Assembly (NCBI RefSeq): GCF_026151205.1
Contig: NC_087081.1
Span: 7,683,246-7,747,245, forward strand
Reading direction: 5' to 3'
Origin: Bolinopsis microptera
Lineage: Eukaryota; Ctenophora; Tentaculata; Lobata; Bolinopsidae
Length of the DNA: 64,000 nucleotides
Part shown: one piece after another, positions 28,480 to 41,610 of the stretch
How positions within the stretch are numbered: the first letter of the stretch is position 1
How the letters are laid out: each line of letters starts with the position of its first letter
Translations under genes and position numbers: made by a program
Notes under the pieces: model-generated
What the model saw: only the letters and a program-made list of their open reading frames with translations
Databases searched by the model: none
Told to the model about the DNA's origin: nothing

Positions 28480-31400
28480 AAGCGTAAAAGCGTTATTGGG
28501 CTGTAAAACCAACTATAATCGATATCTCGTGCAACGTTAGCAGTTAAATGAGGAACAGTCACCAAAATGAGTTGCTTGCCTGCTGTGTTTTTTCGTACTT
28601 TGCTCTTTACGCTCAAGTTGCATAGCTGCAATAAACATAATATTGCAACGAACATTTCTATCTGAAAATTGTGTTAGTACCTACTTGTTCGATTGCCTCG
28701 ATCTTTCGGTTTCAGCTTAACTCCCTAGGTCATATCATGAGTAGAACCATAGGATCAAAATATATGTTGCTTGTTGCTCGTATTAACTATAAAATATCAA
28801 TTTTGAGGGATAAGGAATTGTTTATATGTTCTGAAACCTAGTTAAATCGATTTTTCGTGCAATTTCTGATCAGAAACAGTCATCAAAATGAGTTAATAAA
28901 AAGGTCGATTTCTCGGTAAATTTTGAGTTTTCGTTCAAATAAATATTTTGCTAAGAAGTAAGAACTTAAAAACGCGCATATTCAATCCTCGCGCGAATAA
29001 ATCATAAGGAGGCGAATATATTGCTAAGAAAGCGTAGATTTAACTCTCGCGCAAATAAATTATAAGGAGGCGAATATTTTGCTAACAATGCGAAGATTTC
29101 ATTCTCGTGTAAACAAACTAAAAAGGAGCGTGCAACGCGCGTCAGACCGTTATTAGGCAAATATTTTTTAAAGAATTCGAGTAAAATCGATTGAAATATC
29201 ACGAAGTTTTAAGTTTAGAGAGAAACTGGATCATCTGCATATCCATGATTGACGAATTAGTTATTTTACTGTTTACAAACATAACTTAGGTAATTCACAA
29301 GAAGTTTTCTTCGAGTTTGACAAAATATATTTTTCAATATATTTCCCTGGTGGACTTCAGTGCGTGTTCAGAAGGTAGTTGACTTTAGTTCGGGTCAACT
29401 TACGGTCATATCACGTGATCGATGTTAGTAGTACCTGTTCGATCATTGAAGGTGAGGATTGCCTCGATCTTTCGGTCTCAGCTTAAGTTCAACTCCGTAG
29501 GTCATGATTAGGGCTGTAAAACCAATTTAAATCGATTTCTCGTGCAACGTTGTACAGGTGAGGAACAGTCAGAAAAATGAATTGCTTACCTGCTGTGTTT
29601 TGTCGTACTCTGCTCTCCGATCAAGTTCGATCAGTTGAGGTGAGGATTGCCTCGATCTTACGGTTTCAGCCCTAGGTCAAGAGCTGTAGAACCGAAGGAT
29701 CAATACAATATACCTACATGTTGGCGTTGCTTGTTGCTCGTATTAACTATAAAACATAAATTTTGAGGAATAAGGATTTGTTTATAGGTTCTGAAACCTA
29801 GTTAAATCGATTTTTTGTGCAATTTTAGGTCAGAAACAGTCATCAAAATAGATTAATTAGACGGTCAATTTCTCGGTAAATTTTGAGCTTTCGTTCAGAT
29901 AAATATTTTGCTAAGAACTGCGCGAACATAAAAAACACAAATTGAATCCTCTCGCAAATAAATTATAAGGTGGCGAATATTTCCCTAAGGAAGCGAAGAT
30001 TTATTTGCGTCGCGCAAATAATTATAAGGATGCGAATATTTTGCTAATAATGCGAAGATTGCATTCTCGCGTAAACAAACCAAAAAGGGGCGTGCAACGC
30101 GCGTCAAACTGTTTGGCAATTATTTTTCCAAGAATGCGCGAGTAAATCGATTTAAAATATTACGAGTTTTAAGTTGAGAGAGAAACTGGATCATCTGCAT
30201 ATCCATGATTGACGAATTAGTTATTTTACTGTTTACAAACATAACTTAGGTAATTCACAAAAAGTTTTCTTCGAATTTGACAAAATAGATTTTTCAATAT
30301 ATTTCCCTGGTGGACTTCAGTGCGTGTTCTGAAGGTAGTTGACTTTAGTTCGGGTCAACTTACGGTCATATCACGTGATCGATGTCATGAGGGGTTATTC
30401 GGAATCAGCGTTCGAAAATACACCGATCGAAGTTGGTTTAAACAGTCGGGGGCCCTTGTAGAACAATCTCGAGGCGTCCATCTCTCAATCTTCAGGTATC
30501 CACTGATTTCACAGCAAAAATTTCTGGTCAATAACAGCATGAATCGTATAGGTCTGGGTGAATATATTCGGGGCGACGTAAAACGTGCCGTCTGCAATCC
30601 AGTTGCTACCATGCCAGCGTAGCAAGGTTCCGGGCTGTAGAGAAGGCAACGACTCGTACATTCCGATCTGTCTTCCCGCCGAAGATAACAAAGGGCTGGT
30701 CCCGTCTCGTGGAGGTGCATGTAGAAGGAAGGAGGAATTCTTCTGAGGTCTTCGCTTCAGAGTGCTGTGCAGATCCGGACGCCTTGGCTCTACTGCCTTG
30801 GGCTGTTCAGCAGCTTTCCGCTTCAGTGCATGCTCGGCTCACATCCTTGGATACGAGAACCAGCCCCTTTTGGACCTGGCTCACGTCCGTTATGTGAACA
30901 CATGCCGAGAGCTCAAACACTTCTCAAACACAACTACTTACTAAACTGTCATGTGAATAATATGGATCACATCACAAATGATACGTCACTGATTGGGCCA
31001 TGTCATGTGATACCTAGCTGTGGGAGGCCGGAATGAGAGGTTCCTAGTTGTCGGTCACCGCTAAGTTCTAACACTAAAGTTCGCTAGGTAGATTCGCTAC
31101 TGTCCAATTGTTTAAATTTTGTTGTTTCTAGCGGAGTAAAGTCTAAGTCATAGGTACCGCACTCTAGTTCGGAAAATGATGTTTTGTTAAACAAATCGAA
31201 GCGGTTACTGTTAGGTAGGTAGTCGTACTCGTACACAGTTATAATTAACAAGTTAACATCAACTAAAGTTTAATTGGATTTGGTAAATATAAACACACTT
31301 TAACTTTGAGCGTGTGTTTTAGACCTCATTATAACCGGCATTAGTGCAATAATTCGTACTGTGGTTTGATATTTGAAACGGGATGAAGTTTAGATTTTTA

Positions 31401-32222
31401 ACTGCTAACACTATAAAAGTAATCTTTCGCACTACACTGACTACAGTATGTGTCGCACTACAATCCAGGTAGCGTACTCTATTATATTCAGTGCGACACA
31501 ATATCCTATCTTATTTCCAAGTTCAGGTCAGATCCTATCCTTCTTTTGGATCATAAACTCATCAAGTGATTCGTCAGGCCGGTTCACGTTACTTATTTCG
31601 AAGTGATCTTGTGGACGCGATTCGTCGGTCACGTTATGTATTTCGATCCACTGATCATAATTCCTTCGGGTCAGTTCAATCCACGTATACAGTATGTGAT
31701 CCACTGCAGAGTCGTAAGCAGCATATGATCCTAATTCCTATCACAAATGAAGTTATGTAAAATATAAGGTGGCAAAGATTTTCCTAAGAAAGCGTAGCTA
31801 GATTTAACTCTCCCGCAAATAAATTATAAGGCGGCAAATATTATGCTAAGAAAGCGTAGATTTAACTCTCCCGCAAATAAATTATAAGGTGGCGAATATT
31901 TTGCTAAGAAAGCGTAGATTTAACTCTCGCGCAAATAAATTATAAGGAGGCGAATATTTTGCTAAGAATGCGAAGATTTCATTCTCGCGTAAACAAACTA
32001 AAAAGGAGCGTGCAGCGCGCGTCTGACCGTTTGGCAAATATTTTTCTAAGAATGCGCATTTTCCTAACGTAAAATTCGCCTCCTTATGAAATATTTGCAT
32101 CATCACGCGCAGCCTGGCAAATACATCATAACACGGCGCATATTTTGCTAAGATGGCAAATATTTCGTTAGCGCGGCAATTATTTGCGTAACATGGCAAT
32201 GTTGCAACCCGGGAGGGGGCTT
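28480..32222 (-). repeat. right arm of a giant inverted repeat
   Basis: Reverse complement of 22508-26969. It lacks the 849-bp MITE and has an extra 188 bp at 30268-30455 with a copy of sequence also seen at 29290-29425. The borders are sharp: GCGTAAAAGCGTTATTGGGC at the inner end and CCCGGGAGGGGGCTT at the outer end. Substitutions relative to the left arm are scattered along its length, so the arms are not a simple duplicate of one read. Confidence 0.93.
30430..30720 (-). pseudogene. MULE transposase fragment, right arm copy
   Basis: On the minus strand (30691-30509) the frame reads GTLLRWHGSNWIADGTFYVA, then PNIFTQTYTIHAVIDQKFLL. The W-I-A-D-G-T-F core followed by P..F.Q.YTIHA is the start of the MULE transposase catalytic domain (first Asp in DGTF), often joined to a FLYWCH zinc finger in animals. 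The frame ends after KSVDT with a stop, and the remaining DDE residues are not found. It is therefore a short dead remnant within the inverted repeat arm. It hints that the arms may derive from a MULE, a group known for long terminal inverted repeats. Confidence 0.6.
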
Positions 32223-32315
32223 TCCCAGGACTTCGTTGAAGTCGCGAGATTCGATACCCATAAAGTAACGTCGCCAACTTATACTAGCAAAAACGTGCCC
32301 TCACGCGCAGGGGTG

Positions 32316-32611
32316 TAAACGGTCAACGTTTAGACACCGAGTCCCATGTGGATGAGCATAGTTTATCCTATTTTAATGGGCGCTTACCATTAGTTTAGCA
32401 TATTACGATTTGTCCCTCTCCTGCATGCAATCCCGGCTGGACCCAAAACTAACCCCTTTCGGAAAAATCTCCAAGTTGGCATAGTATGTCAGTTCTAAAC
32501 GGTCAACGTTTAGACACTGAGTCCCATGTGGATGAGCATAGTTTATCCTATTTTAATGGGCGCTTACCATTAGTTTAGCATATTACGATTTGTCCCTCTC
32601 CTGCATGCAAT
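32316..32611 (+). repeat. two 116-bp direct repeats, 180-bp spacing
   Basis: 32316-32431 and 32496-32611 are identical except one C/T change near position 32 of the unit. Both start TAAACGGTCAACG and end CTCCTGCATGCAAT. They lie just outside the right arm of the giant inverted repeat. No gene seen. Confidence 0.9.
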
Positions 32612-32806
32612 GCCCTCGCCTATATAGGCCAGACCCAAATCTCTGGCCAGAGTTGTTTTAGGGTTGTGCATCATCTTTGGTTTTAACACCCGGGTCGGCC
32701 GATTTCTGCAAATTTAGATTTACGTTTTTCCCCAGGTAAAATCGCTAAAAACTTATGTTTGGTCTTATTGTGCTTTCGAGCCACATTTAAAAGTTTTCTG
32801 CTACTC

Positions 32807-32955
32807 TCTGTAATTACATAATTCTTCATAAATTTTCAAGTTAAACAATTCCGTTGGAGCATTGGGCTACAAGGAAATGACACTTTCTGTAATTACATAA
32901 TTCTTCATAAATGTTCAAGTTAAACAATAATTGTATTGGGCTACAAGGAAATGAT
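32807..32955 (+). repeat. about 80-bp tandem duplication
   Basis: Two adjacent copies of a unit beginning TGTAATTACATAATTC and ending GGGCTACAAGGAAATGA, with small indels between them. The stretch from here to about 34740 shows nothing else I can name. Confidence 0.75.
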
Positions 32956-34744
32956 ACAAAATGAGTATAACAAAATGAATTAATTCGACAAATCTCGTGA
33001 GCTTGGCTCTCCCATTGCATACCTCCCCTGCAGTTTTTACTGCCTGGCTCGTTAGAATCTTAATGTTTAAATTATTTGTTATTAGTTTAAAAGAGAAATT
33101 AATATTTTGTGACAAGGCGGAGGTCGGATTTTTGATGATTATGAGCTTTTATGTCAGGCACAAGTTTCTCATTCTCGCACCAAGCTTGTATTATTGGCAT
33201 TTTGTTAATATTTGCAAGTTATTAGTGTATTTCATATTGTTAGTGTCTCTTTTGAGTCTCCATATGAGTTTGGATAACAGTAACACGGTTGATGTTTCGT
33301 ATAACTCATTCTTTAAGCTTTGGCAATAATTTGACCAACGCTTTTTGAAAGCGTTTCAGTCAGACCTTATATCTTTATATGTATAAATATGATGCTCTGC
33401 CTTCCGATAATACATTGGCCTGGTAAACAATTAATTTGATCCGACATTTCCACGGCAATGGACAATTTGTTTTGTTTCTACAGTTGCAAGTTGCGGAATC
33501 TTGGTCGGTGGAGTCGCCTTGTAAGCGTATAGTTATAAATTCGGCAATAGCAGTTTATTTTACCGTGTTTATGTTGATGACTTTGTGGAGGTGATTTAGG
33601 AAATACTTGTCTGGGATGTTGAAGAACTTCTCCCAATATTAGTTTCCACATTTGATATATGTATATATATATACGCTTTGACAGTCAATTACGTATTCTG
33701 TCTGTGAATGTTTGGGACACCTTTTCAGTATGTGATCTATTGTTGAATTCTTGTCGCCAAGCAGACAAGTGCTCAAAGATGAGCTCTTTATTAAACAAAT
33801 CTCTAGTCCCATGTCAACGCACCTATCCGGAATACAATTTGCTCGAATAAAATTTGCTCGCACAAAACCTGGTTATCATGAATATGGAGCATAGTACTCA
33901 GCCTCCTGAGGGCCAATAACGGACATGGAATCAAGTCACGTGATTCAGTGATAAGGTTTTGCCCAATTGCGAGATGGGCAACCTCCCCCAGTTAAAATTC
34001 ATGTCAAAACGTCCTAATACTTTAAATATCCTTGACGGTTTTAATTGCCCAATTCGACCTGGTTAATGAATAAAACATTCAAAGTGACATCCTTCTGACT
34101 CCCCTGGCCCTGGATTATTGTGTATTTAGGAGACACTGGATGATGGGTTGCACTGCCCGTTACTCACTTTGATTTACAGTATGCCCAATCCAAGTTTTTC
34201 TTACCATTGAAACCCCTATCTCGGATAGTTAAGTAACATGCCAGGGCTTTTGTTTCGGATCCTTAGGTCCAATAGCAGATGCTTGGTACAGCATTCATTA
34301 TTTTATAGGATCTGATCTCATTTTTCCAAACACTCGTTTTATAGTTCCCTTTAGATTTCCTCCCGTGTGACGTTTCCTTCGCGGAGTATCACTCCCTGAG
34401 ATATGGGATTAGTCACGTGACATATTTTGTATGTGACGGGTAGAAATTATTTCCAGTCAAATCTCGTTAACGCTTTTATTTTTTTTTCTGAATTTCCAGA
34501 AGAGCAATTTATTGAAACTTTAGATATTATAGGGAGTTTTATCAACTATGGCCATAAATAAATTGAGATGAAGTGTTTTAATTAAGATAAAGCTGCCGAG
34601 AAGAATGCACATTAGCATGCATATTGGACTGACGTTTAACTTTAAGTTATGTAAGTGTATTTGTAAAGATTTGCAAGTCATACTGCGAGATTCAATAATT
34701 TTCCGAGCCAAAATTCGAGGGCAAGGCTAGCATACAAAAAAAGG

Positions 34745-34885
34745 TCACCATCACACATTAAAACACACTACAACACGTGACAAGAACACGTGACTAGACT
34801 AGAAAACATGACTAGAACACGTGACTAGAACACGTGACTAGAACACATATGACTAGAACACACTAGAACACACTAGAACACACAA
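34745..34885 (+). repeat. short repeat, ACACGTGACTAGA type
   Basis: Several copies of GACTAGAACACGT or ACTAGAACAC, 13-15 bp apart. Each full unit carries the CACGTG E-box. Probably a simple minisatellite. Confidence 0.75.
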
Positions 34886-35164
34886 TCTGAACTAACCATG
34901 CAGAGCTCTACACTCATTTTTACCACCTGTCACGTGCTTACCACGTGGGCGTTTCATATTTTCAACCCACAACCTGACACATGCATTTAAACCCAAATCT
35001 TGGTGCGATTACGTGAAAATACCACAGGAAATAATAATCTAATAAAAAACAAAAACCCCTAACAATTTATTTTTGTCTATGCATATAATGAACTTCCGAT
35101 TTGTCATTATGACCCGTTACACCTGTTTTCATAACATCACGTGTCATTATCGCGTATCATTTCC

Positions 35165-35638
35165 ACTCACCATCTAGTTCGATACCTATCATCTTGAGAC
35201 AGGTAAACAAGCTCCGAGGTACTCCGAGAGTTGAGGTATGTAATTTGAGGATGATCTCGAACTTTCCAAATTTGCAGCAGATGACATTGAGTCTCAGTTT
35301 GGGTCTCTGTTTGAGAAATCTTCTCCAGAATCCGAGGCTGAGGTTTGAAATAATTGATAAGATCATAGATTGTCGTGATTATAATCCCATATAGTGGCAT
35401 CAAAACGTAAAATTGAATCAGTATCATGATAGATTCACGTTTAAAATAAATTCAAAATAAAACACCGGTCACTAACCGAGGCTCCCCACATCGCCATTAG
35501 CTCCCCCGTTAATTTCTGCAGCAGCATCCTCTTCCGGAGGATGTAGACTCAGAAGATCAGCAAACGCGTCTTTTAACTCCCCATCAAGTGACTCAACTTT
35601 AGGTTGTGATGTCTGAGTCAGACTGTTAGTGGAGGCAA
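35165..35638 (-). CDS. two candidate exons of an unknown minus-strand gene
   Basis: Exon one, 35638 to about 35480: acceptor TGTTTTAG, then LASTNSLTQTSQPKVESLDG, then ELKDAFADLLSLHPPEEDAA, ending before GTTAGT. The acidic, low-complexity composition looks like a genuine disordered linker. Exon two, about 35357 to 35165, ends at the donor GTGAGTGG; two of its three frames are open (one ending ELVYLSQDDRYRTRW, one ending KMIGIELDG), but the frame joined directly from exon one hits a stop after FSNRDPN. The gene is therefore either spliced differently or broken. I do not recognise the protein. Confidence 0.3.
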
Positions 35639-35852
35639 GCTAAAACAGATTGGTGAGAGTATTGGGTGGGGTTCAGGGAGTGCAGGTGCTGGGTCATGTT
35701 CAGACGTAAGGGGAGGGGTTTAATGGCACATATAATTCCACTGTAACGAATTTCTAGATAAATAATCAAGTTATCAAAAAGAAAAATTACAGAATATGAT
35801 GTGAAATTCCGATGTGAACAGTTAAGTATTTTTTGTGAACCCGATAATATTA

Positions 35853-36165
35853 TAGGCCTTACACTGTGCTTTCAGCAATACTCATAAGTATTTCCGTGGC
35901 TGTGGTTGCAATGCGCCTAGTCTACTGGAATGATTCTTCGGAATTTCGCTGGATTGTACAACTTTCGTCTTGGTAGATTCCAAACACAAGGAAATTTTCC
36001 TTCTGGTTGGTAATATACTCAATGATGGGAGTATAGTGTATTGGCTATGCCCCGCTTACTAGTTTAGCTCTTTCTAGTCCCCTGCTACACGGCATGTAAA
36101 CAGGGATTGGCTAGTTAGAGGCGGTCCGTGTAGGCCTTACACTGTGCTTTCAGCAATACTCATAA
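35853..36165. mobile_element. 243-bp insertion between 35-bp direct repeats
   Basis: The 35-bp sequence starting TAGGCCTTACACTGTGC occurs at 35853-35887 and 36131-36165, perfectly conserved. The 243 bp between (35888-36130) has no coding region, no obvious terminal inverted repeats and no poly-A tail. A long target duplication from a retro-insertion or a local duplication would both explain it. Confidence 0.5.
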
Positions 36166-37461
36166 TATAAAATCAATATCATCAAAAACATGTTAAATAA
36201 ATCAGCAATTCTTACAGCAGTTTTTGTAGTAGAAATTCGGATTGCGATTACTAAACTACCAAAAAGGGTAACCTGCCATCCAACAGGCCCACTTTTAAGT
36301 ATCCCCAGATAGTATAAACAATGTCCCACTCGTTTTAGCAATCTCTAAACAATTCCCAAACTATCCTCCTTGTAACCAAAACAGAGGTGCTAAAATGCAC
36401 CCTCTGATAATCGAAACAGAATAGTTAAAATGAACTCTCTGCTCTACTCTGCTGTACTAAATGTAGTACACTAATATATGCCCTAAAATACTACGCTAAA
36501 GTAGGTACTGTGCTAAAACGAGTACATAACTAAGTTGTCAACCACTAAAGATGGAAACTATGCATATGTCACTATGAGTGTAATTAATTAACAAATAATT
36601 GGTGTCACGCACAGCAAAGTGTATGTACTCCTCCTATTACTCTATAACTCTATTATACACAGAATTTAAGGAGAGTGGATTATATTACAAAGGAGTAGAC
36701 TTTGTCATGGGCCACTTCATATATCCAAACCCGATAGATAACTTATTTCCTAAGATTTTTTTGCATTCGGCAATTGTAGGGGAACAAGAATTGCACCGGT
36801 GAGCGGACGCTAGATTTCCATCGATCGTAATCAATTACAATTAACAATCGTTTCATATTGGTCAAATTACCAAATTTCTTTGGGGGTGTTACAGAGCACA
36901 AAATGGAGGGGTTGCCATTGTCAATAATTTAAATCGAAAGTTAAACGACCGGACACCGTAGCCTGTACTGTGATATGCAGTTAAAAGGACATCTGTCCAA
37001 AATTGTGATCTATTTGCAATACGACATATTTCCATTTTCCAATTAGAGACATGATCTGAACTCTACCATAGTTTATTTTCATTTGATGTCGAAAAATTTG
37101 ACAATAGTTTAAATGTTATGTAAATAACTGATCTCCATACCGCTCTACTGTAGGCAATGTAGGCTGTGATATGACTGGCAGCTTGTTACAGCTTGTAAGG
37201 AATACAAGGAATACAAGGATCTACAAGGAATACAAATTTAAAATCTTGAGCTACAATAGTAACTGTTAAGATAATAACAATATCATAAGATTTGAATTTA
37301 TTATATTGATATAACTTAAACTAAAGTGAAAAATAAAGATTTTGACAAAAAATATTTTGTTTACAGTCGCCTTGGTAATGCTGTAATGCTTGAGCCAGGC
37401 CACTTTGCACTCGTTGTTGCGCGAAAAGAAACAAAAGCGCTGGTACAGTGATTTTCAGTGT

Positions 37462-38358
37462 TCATGTACTGGCCAGAGAGTCGACGAATTTCTTGCGGTT
37501 GTTAAAACACGTAGTGGCAAATCTAGCAACGACTCTCGTGAGGTGGACTTGACTTTCGTTCGTGATTAATTCAATGATTTCACTGTTGTTGCTGATGAAT
37601 TTGAGGACGTTTGCTCCAGGGATGACAGTGTGAACAGAATAAGATGTCGCAGATGGTTTGATTGGATTTGATATGAGTGACTGGATCTTATCTAGGACTT
37701 TTCGCCTCGATGCAGCGTTAAGATCACAATGGTTAAGGAAGTGATCTTCATTCTCAATAATATAATACCAGAACCTAAAACTATATTGCACCAGGAGCAT
37801 ATTCGCTCATCACGAGGAGTTTGATTATATCGGCCAAGTTCAATTTCGAGTCGATGTGCACTCATCCGCAGTCTTGTGATATTAGCACGGTCTGCATATT
37901 TAATGACACTGTCTAGGTAATACTCTTTGTTAAATTTATATTTGGATTTTAGGTCACGATAGAATTCTAATTTCCGAGAAGTGTGAATATTTTACTTCCG
38001 ATGGGTTTTGTTGATTGAGGAGGAATGATCGTTTCTTGAAACCGTTGTGAATAAGAAAATCCTCTTTTGGTGTTATTGCGATACTCTGGTTTCTTTCGAA
38101 AATTAACTTGGAGTGATTGTTTTTGAGTGTGCGGTAGGCTGTGACATGATCGGTAGAGAAACATGGGTCTAGCACGAGGACAGGCTCCAAACCCCTGTAC
38201 CAGTCCAATTTCATGTTCACCCTGATTTTTTTGTGAAACTTGGTTTCGAAATAGTAGTTGACCAACAAACTAGGACCAGTGACCGAACTTTTGAGGGGGT
38301 CCCGGACCCCAACCGCCAAACGGTGCCCGCGGGGCAGCCACGTCCATATTTGGTCCAA
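37462..38358 (-). pseudogene. retrotransposon ORF2 C-terminus (Cys/His region)
   Basis: On the minus strand, about 37960 to 37770 reads EFYRDLKSKYKFNKEYYLDS, then ITRLRMSAHRLEIELGRY and R-D-E-R-I-C-S-W-C. A frame change then leads to IENEDHFLNHCDLNAASRRK (37800-37462). The motif R-L-R-x-S-x-H-R-L-x-I-E-x-G-R-Y followed by C-x-x-C and E-x-H-F-L-x-H-C is typical of the C-terminus of LINE-type ORF2 proteins in invertebrates. The 38358-37954 frame upstream may belong to the same protein. No RT catalytic domain is present, so this is a dead 5'-truncated copy. Confidence 0.6.
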
Positions 38359-38623
38359 ATTAGGCCAAATTTAGCTAAATACCCTGAACATGCCCGAAAT
38401 CCAGAATTGAGGTTCTCTACTTGTAGCTAGTGGTCCCCTGAACTCTTATATGAATTTTCATTAAAATGGAACAAAAAATGACTGAGTTATGAGCCAAAAC
38501 ACCATATGACCATATTTGGGCATACGCACCAAATTTGATCGATTTTGGCCCATAAATTGGTCAAAAATTGGTTTCTGTAATGTAAACTTGGAGCTAACTG
38601 AAATTAATCCCTTCTGAAGAAAA

Positions 38624-39405
38624 ATGTCGATATTTCTCCTATTAATGCTTCACCTACTTTTCTCTCCTGCTCACTGTGGTAAGTATCATATAAATTTATT
38701 GCTGTCTTCAATTATCAATTTCTTACTTGTAAGATTGTATCAGTAACGAAAATTAGCAATGCCAATTATTATAGTTATATGGATTTTATTGATACGTTTT
38801 TTCAATACATCTTGTATAAACCTTTGCATGTAACATCAACTTAGGTGTTCGTAGTATAGCTACTTAAAAATCTAAATAAGTTTTTAAAGGTAGGTACTGT
38901 ATAAGTAATATGTGTTGTTGCAGCTAAAAGAGAAAGACTGGATGGTGAGATAGTCCCAGTCAGTGCTGAACAGTCCAGCACTTTCTATAATAACGAGGAG
39001 AGGGAAGGTGCTCACCCCGCTATAGACCTAAACCTGGGGACTTACCCCTACATAAGATCTTACGGGCCTAGATGGTTAAAGATAACACTAGACCAGGTTT
39101 ATTGTGTGGAACAAGTGATAATACTTGAAAGAAATGGTGATCCTTTCCTCACCTGGACCTGCTCTGGCATAAACTGTAGTACCTGTGAGGGTTGGCGCTG
39201 TAATAGCATTACCCTCACAGTGTACACAGAGGGAGCAGCACCTGATAACCTATCACCTGAATCCAGCTGCAAATACGGAGATACGGTGAAGCTAGAGAGT
39301 GAATACTTTCATAAAATTGATGTTAACGAGATATTGATAATCGGGAAACAACTAGTACTACATGCAGGTGAGACAACTTATTATAAAAATTATATTGGCA
39401 GGTAG
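38624..39405 (+). CDS. secreted Cys-rich F5/8C-like (galactose-binding fold) protein
   Basis: Exon one, 38624-38678, encodes a clear signal peptide (MSIFLLLMLHLLFSPAHC) and ends at donor GGTAAGT. Exon two starts at 38924 after TTGTTGCAG; the phases agree. It reads VSAEQSSTFYNNEEREGAHP, AIDLNLGTYPYI, WLKITLDQVYCVEQVII, then TWTCSGINCSTCEGWRCNS and CKYGDTVKLE. The order S-A-x-Q-S-S-x-x..., A-I-D-x-x-L, W-L-K-x-x-L-x-x-V-Y matches the F5/8 type C (discoidin/fucolectin) fold, here with an extra Cys-rich loop familiar from cnidarian secreted proteins. In this frame a stop falls at 39403-39405; a strong donor (CAGGTGAGA at about 39365) and an acceptor at about 39568 leave room for a further exon. 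It would be extracellular; the ligand (a glycan is likely) is unknown. Confidence 0.65.
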
Positions 39406-41553
39406 GATATGTTCACGCTGTAGTCTGTACATTAGTGTGAAATATGTGTGAAAACACATCATGAAGCTTTTTAAGTTTCTTTATATCCCACAACTGATTC
39501 ATTAGAGTAATTTAAAAAAGTTTTAATTTGTATCATATGATAGCCCTAACCAACCGTCTTTATTTCAGGATGTTTAAAACTTTCGGTTGCAGAGCAAGCT
39601 TTGTGCGTATCCAATATCCATGCACATTGCACCCCGCGCGCACTGCAAACTTGGACATGATATGATCTCGGAGTTATAACCAAATATAATAATTATTAAC
39701 TAAGATATCTTTTGTTTCCCTATATAAAGCCAGTAGGATGAACACTGTGGAATTTATTATGATTATGAACTATAAGTAGTTAAGTACGTCGGTTTTAAAC
39801 GAACAACTATACTCAACCGTAAAGTTTTCGGAAGATATTAAGGAAATTTCTACCGAGGATCGCCGAAAGTAAAAGTAAGTGAAGTCATGACTGCACCTCA
39901 ATCATCGCGGGAACCCAACTCCTAATTGTCATAATTGACAAAAAATAAGGGATAACTTAATTTATAAGTTTAATGTTTTCATATGATAGCTCGAAATATA
40001 TAAAACATATTGAAATCAAATTTTGCATAAAATATAGAAAAATAATAGTAAATTATAATTTATTTCTAGGGTGACCATGATATCAATCAATTGCGATTAT
40101 TATTATTTTTCAGGCGAAGTATACCGAAAATGCCCATTTTATCAAGACTAAAAGATTAACAGATGGCGATACATAATGGATCTCAATCAGCTTCCAACCA
40201 GGTTTGCTCACAGTTTAATTTAAGAGTTTATATTTGGATATTGCAGCTGAGTTGAATCCTTCAGCTATTGAATAACACTTTGCGAAAAACAATCTGCATA
40301 TTTAGTCGAGAAACGTTTTATTGTTTTAGTGCAGCATTATTGTTGGATTAAGAAGCGACACTTTATATTTCAGTTTAAACGCATCATTAAAGTCAAAGCT
40401 CTCCCTCTCTCTCTCTTGTCTATAAAGCTATAAAAGCGGACAAATTACCACACATGTTTAAACTGAGATTACATTCACATACTGATCAATTATAAACATT
40501 GATAATTTCTATCAATTTCTTTTGTTTAATGTTTTGTTCTCATCCCCACAGTTAAACGAAAATAACTTGACCTGCTTAGAACTATCTCTCAGGTTTGAAA
40601 CTCATTTTGTGTTGGTAAATCTGCTAAATATCTGTGTTATTTTAGCAAGGCAAATATCCTAGGTATAGTTATTTTTCGCTTCAAATCTGAAATCTCTCCT
40701 TATCACAAAGTCACAACCCAATAATATGTCAAATTATAGGTTAATTACATCGTTGCAGTCAGAGCCCACTCTATCAAAACGGACAGTGCTGAGTCAGACC
40801 CCTTCAGACGGAACTCAACTGAGCTCTTGGTTTGGTTTGTTCTTAAATTATCAACATTATTTATAAATACTACTCTGCTCACACAAACAATACACTTTTC
40901 TGATCTACTATGGTTTTGAGGGCTAGTTGTTCAATTATTTATGTATTCTAATTGGATTTATCCATTACAATAAACCATATTTTCATGTGTCAAGATAAAA
41001 TGGCTGAAGATCATTATTTCAATTGATCTGTTTTGCAGGATAACTATAACTTTTTAAATAGACGAGGGCATGAAGAAAGCTATTAGCTAATCAACTGAGA
41101 AGCAGTTAGATGATCCCTGTAGTACCAGACTACTGAAGTCCAGAATGCACGAAGACACGAGACTATAATCTTGGAGTAACCAGAATCCACAAAGTAAGTC
41201 ACCCGAGAACTTGTTTTCTTACTTCTTGAGATCTTTTAAAAGTTTCTTTTAGACATAAATCGTTGATTATCATTCAGAAATATATTTTAATAGTGTATAA
41301 CATATTTGAATTCTCTCCAAGATACAGTTAGCCGAATTTATTGCCAATAAACCAATTTCTTCAGGGAAAAGGAAGCTGCCCCCCCCCCCCCCCCAAATGT
41401 GTTCCAGGTTCCCTCTGCTTGCAGTGAATTTTCGAGATCAACTACTATAATTAGTAAAATTCAAAAATTTCTAGAACTTCGTACCAAAACTCCGAAGTTG
41501 GCACAACAAAATGCATTTTTAAGTCATCCTGCCATACTGAATCTTTCGTCAGA

Positions 41554-41558
<5 letters not shown>

Positions 41559-41610
<52 letters not shown>

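Noticed and set aside
33639-33863. LINE C-terminal Cys/His fragment (STIDHILKRCPKH)
   Set aside because: A short resemblance to the E/IDHILxxCP motif, but no first C-x-x-C and no flanking ORF2 sequence.
36150-36341. Minus-strand 63-codon frame
   Set aside because: Partly made of the 35-bp direct repeat, hydrophobic by AT content, no splice or homology support.
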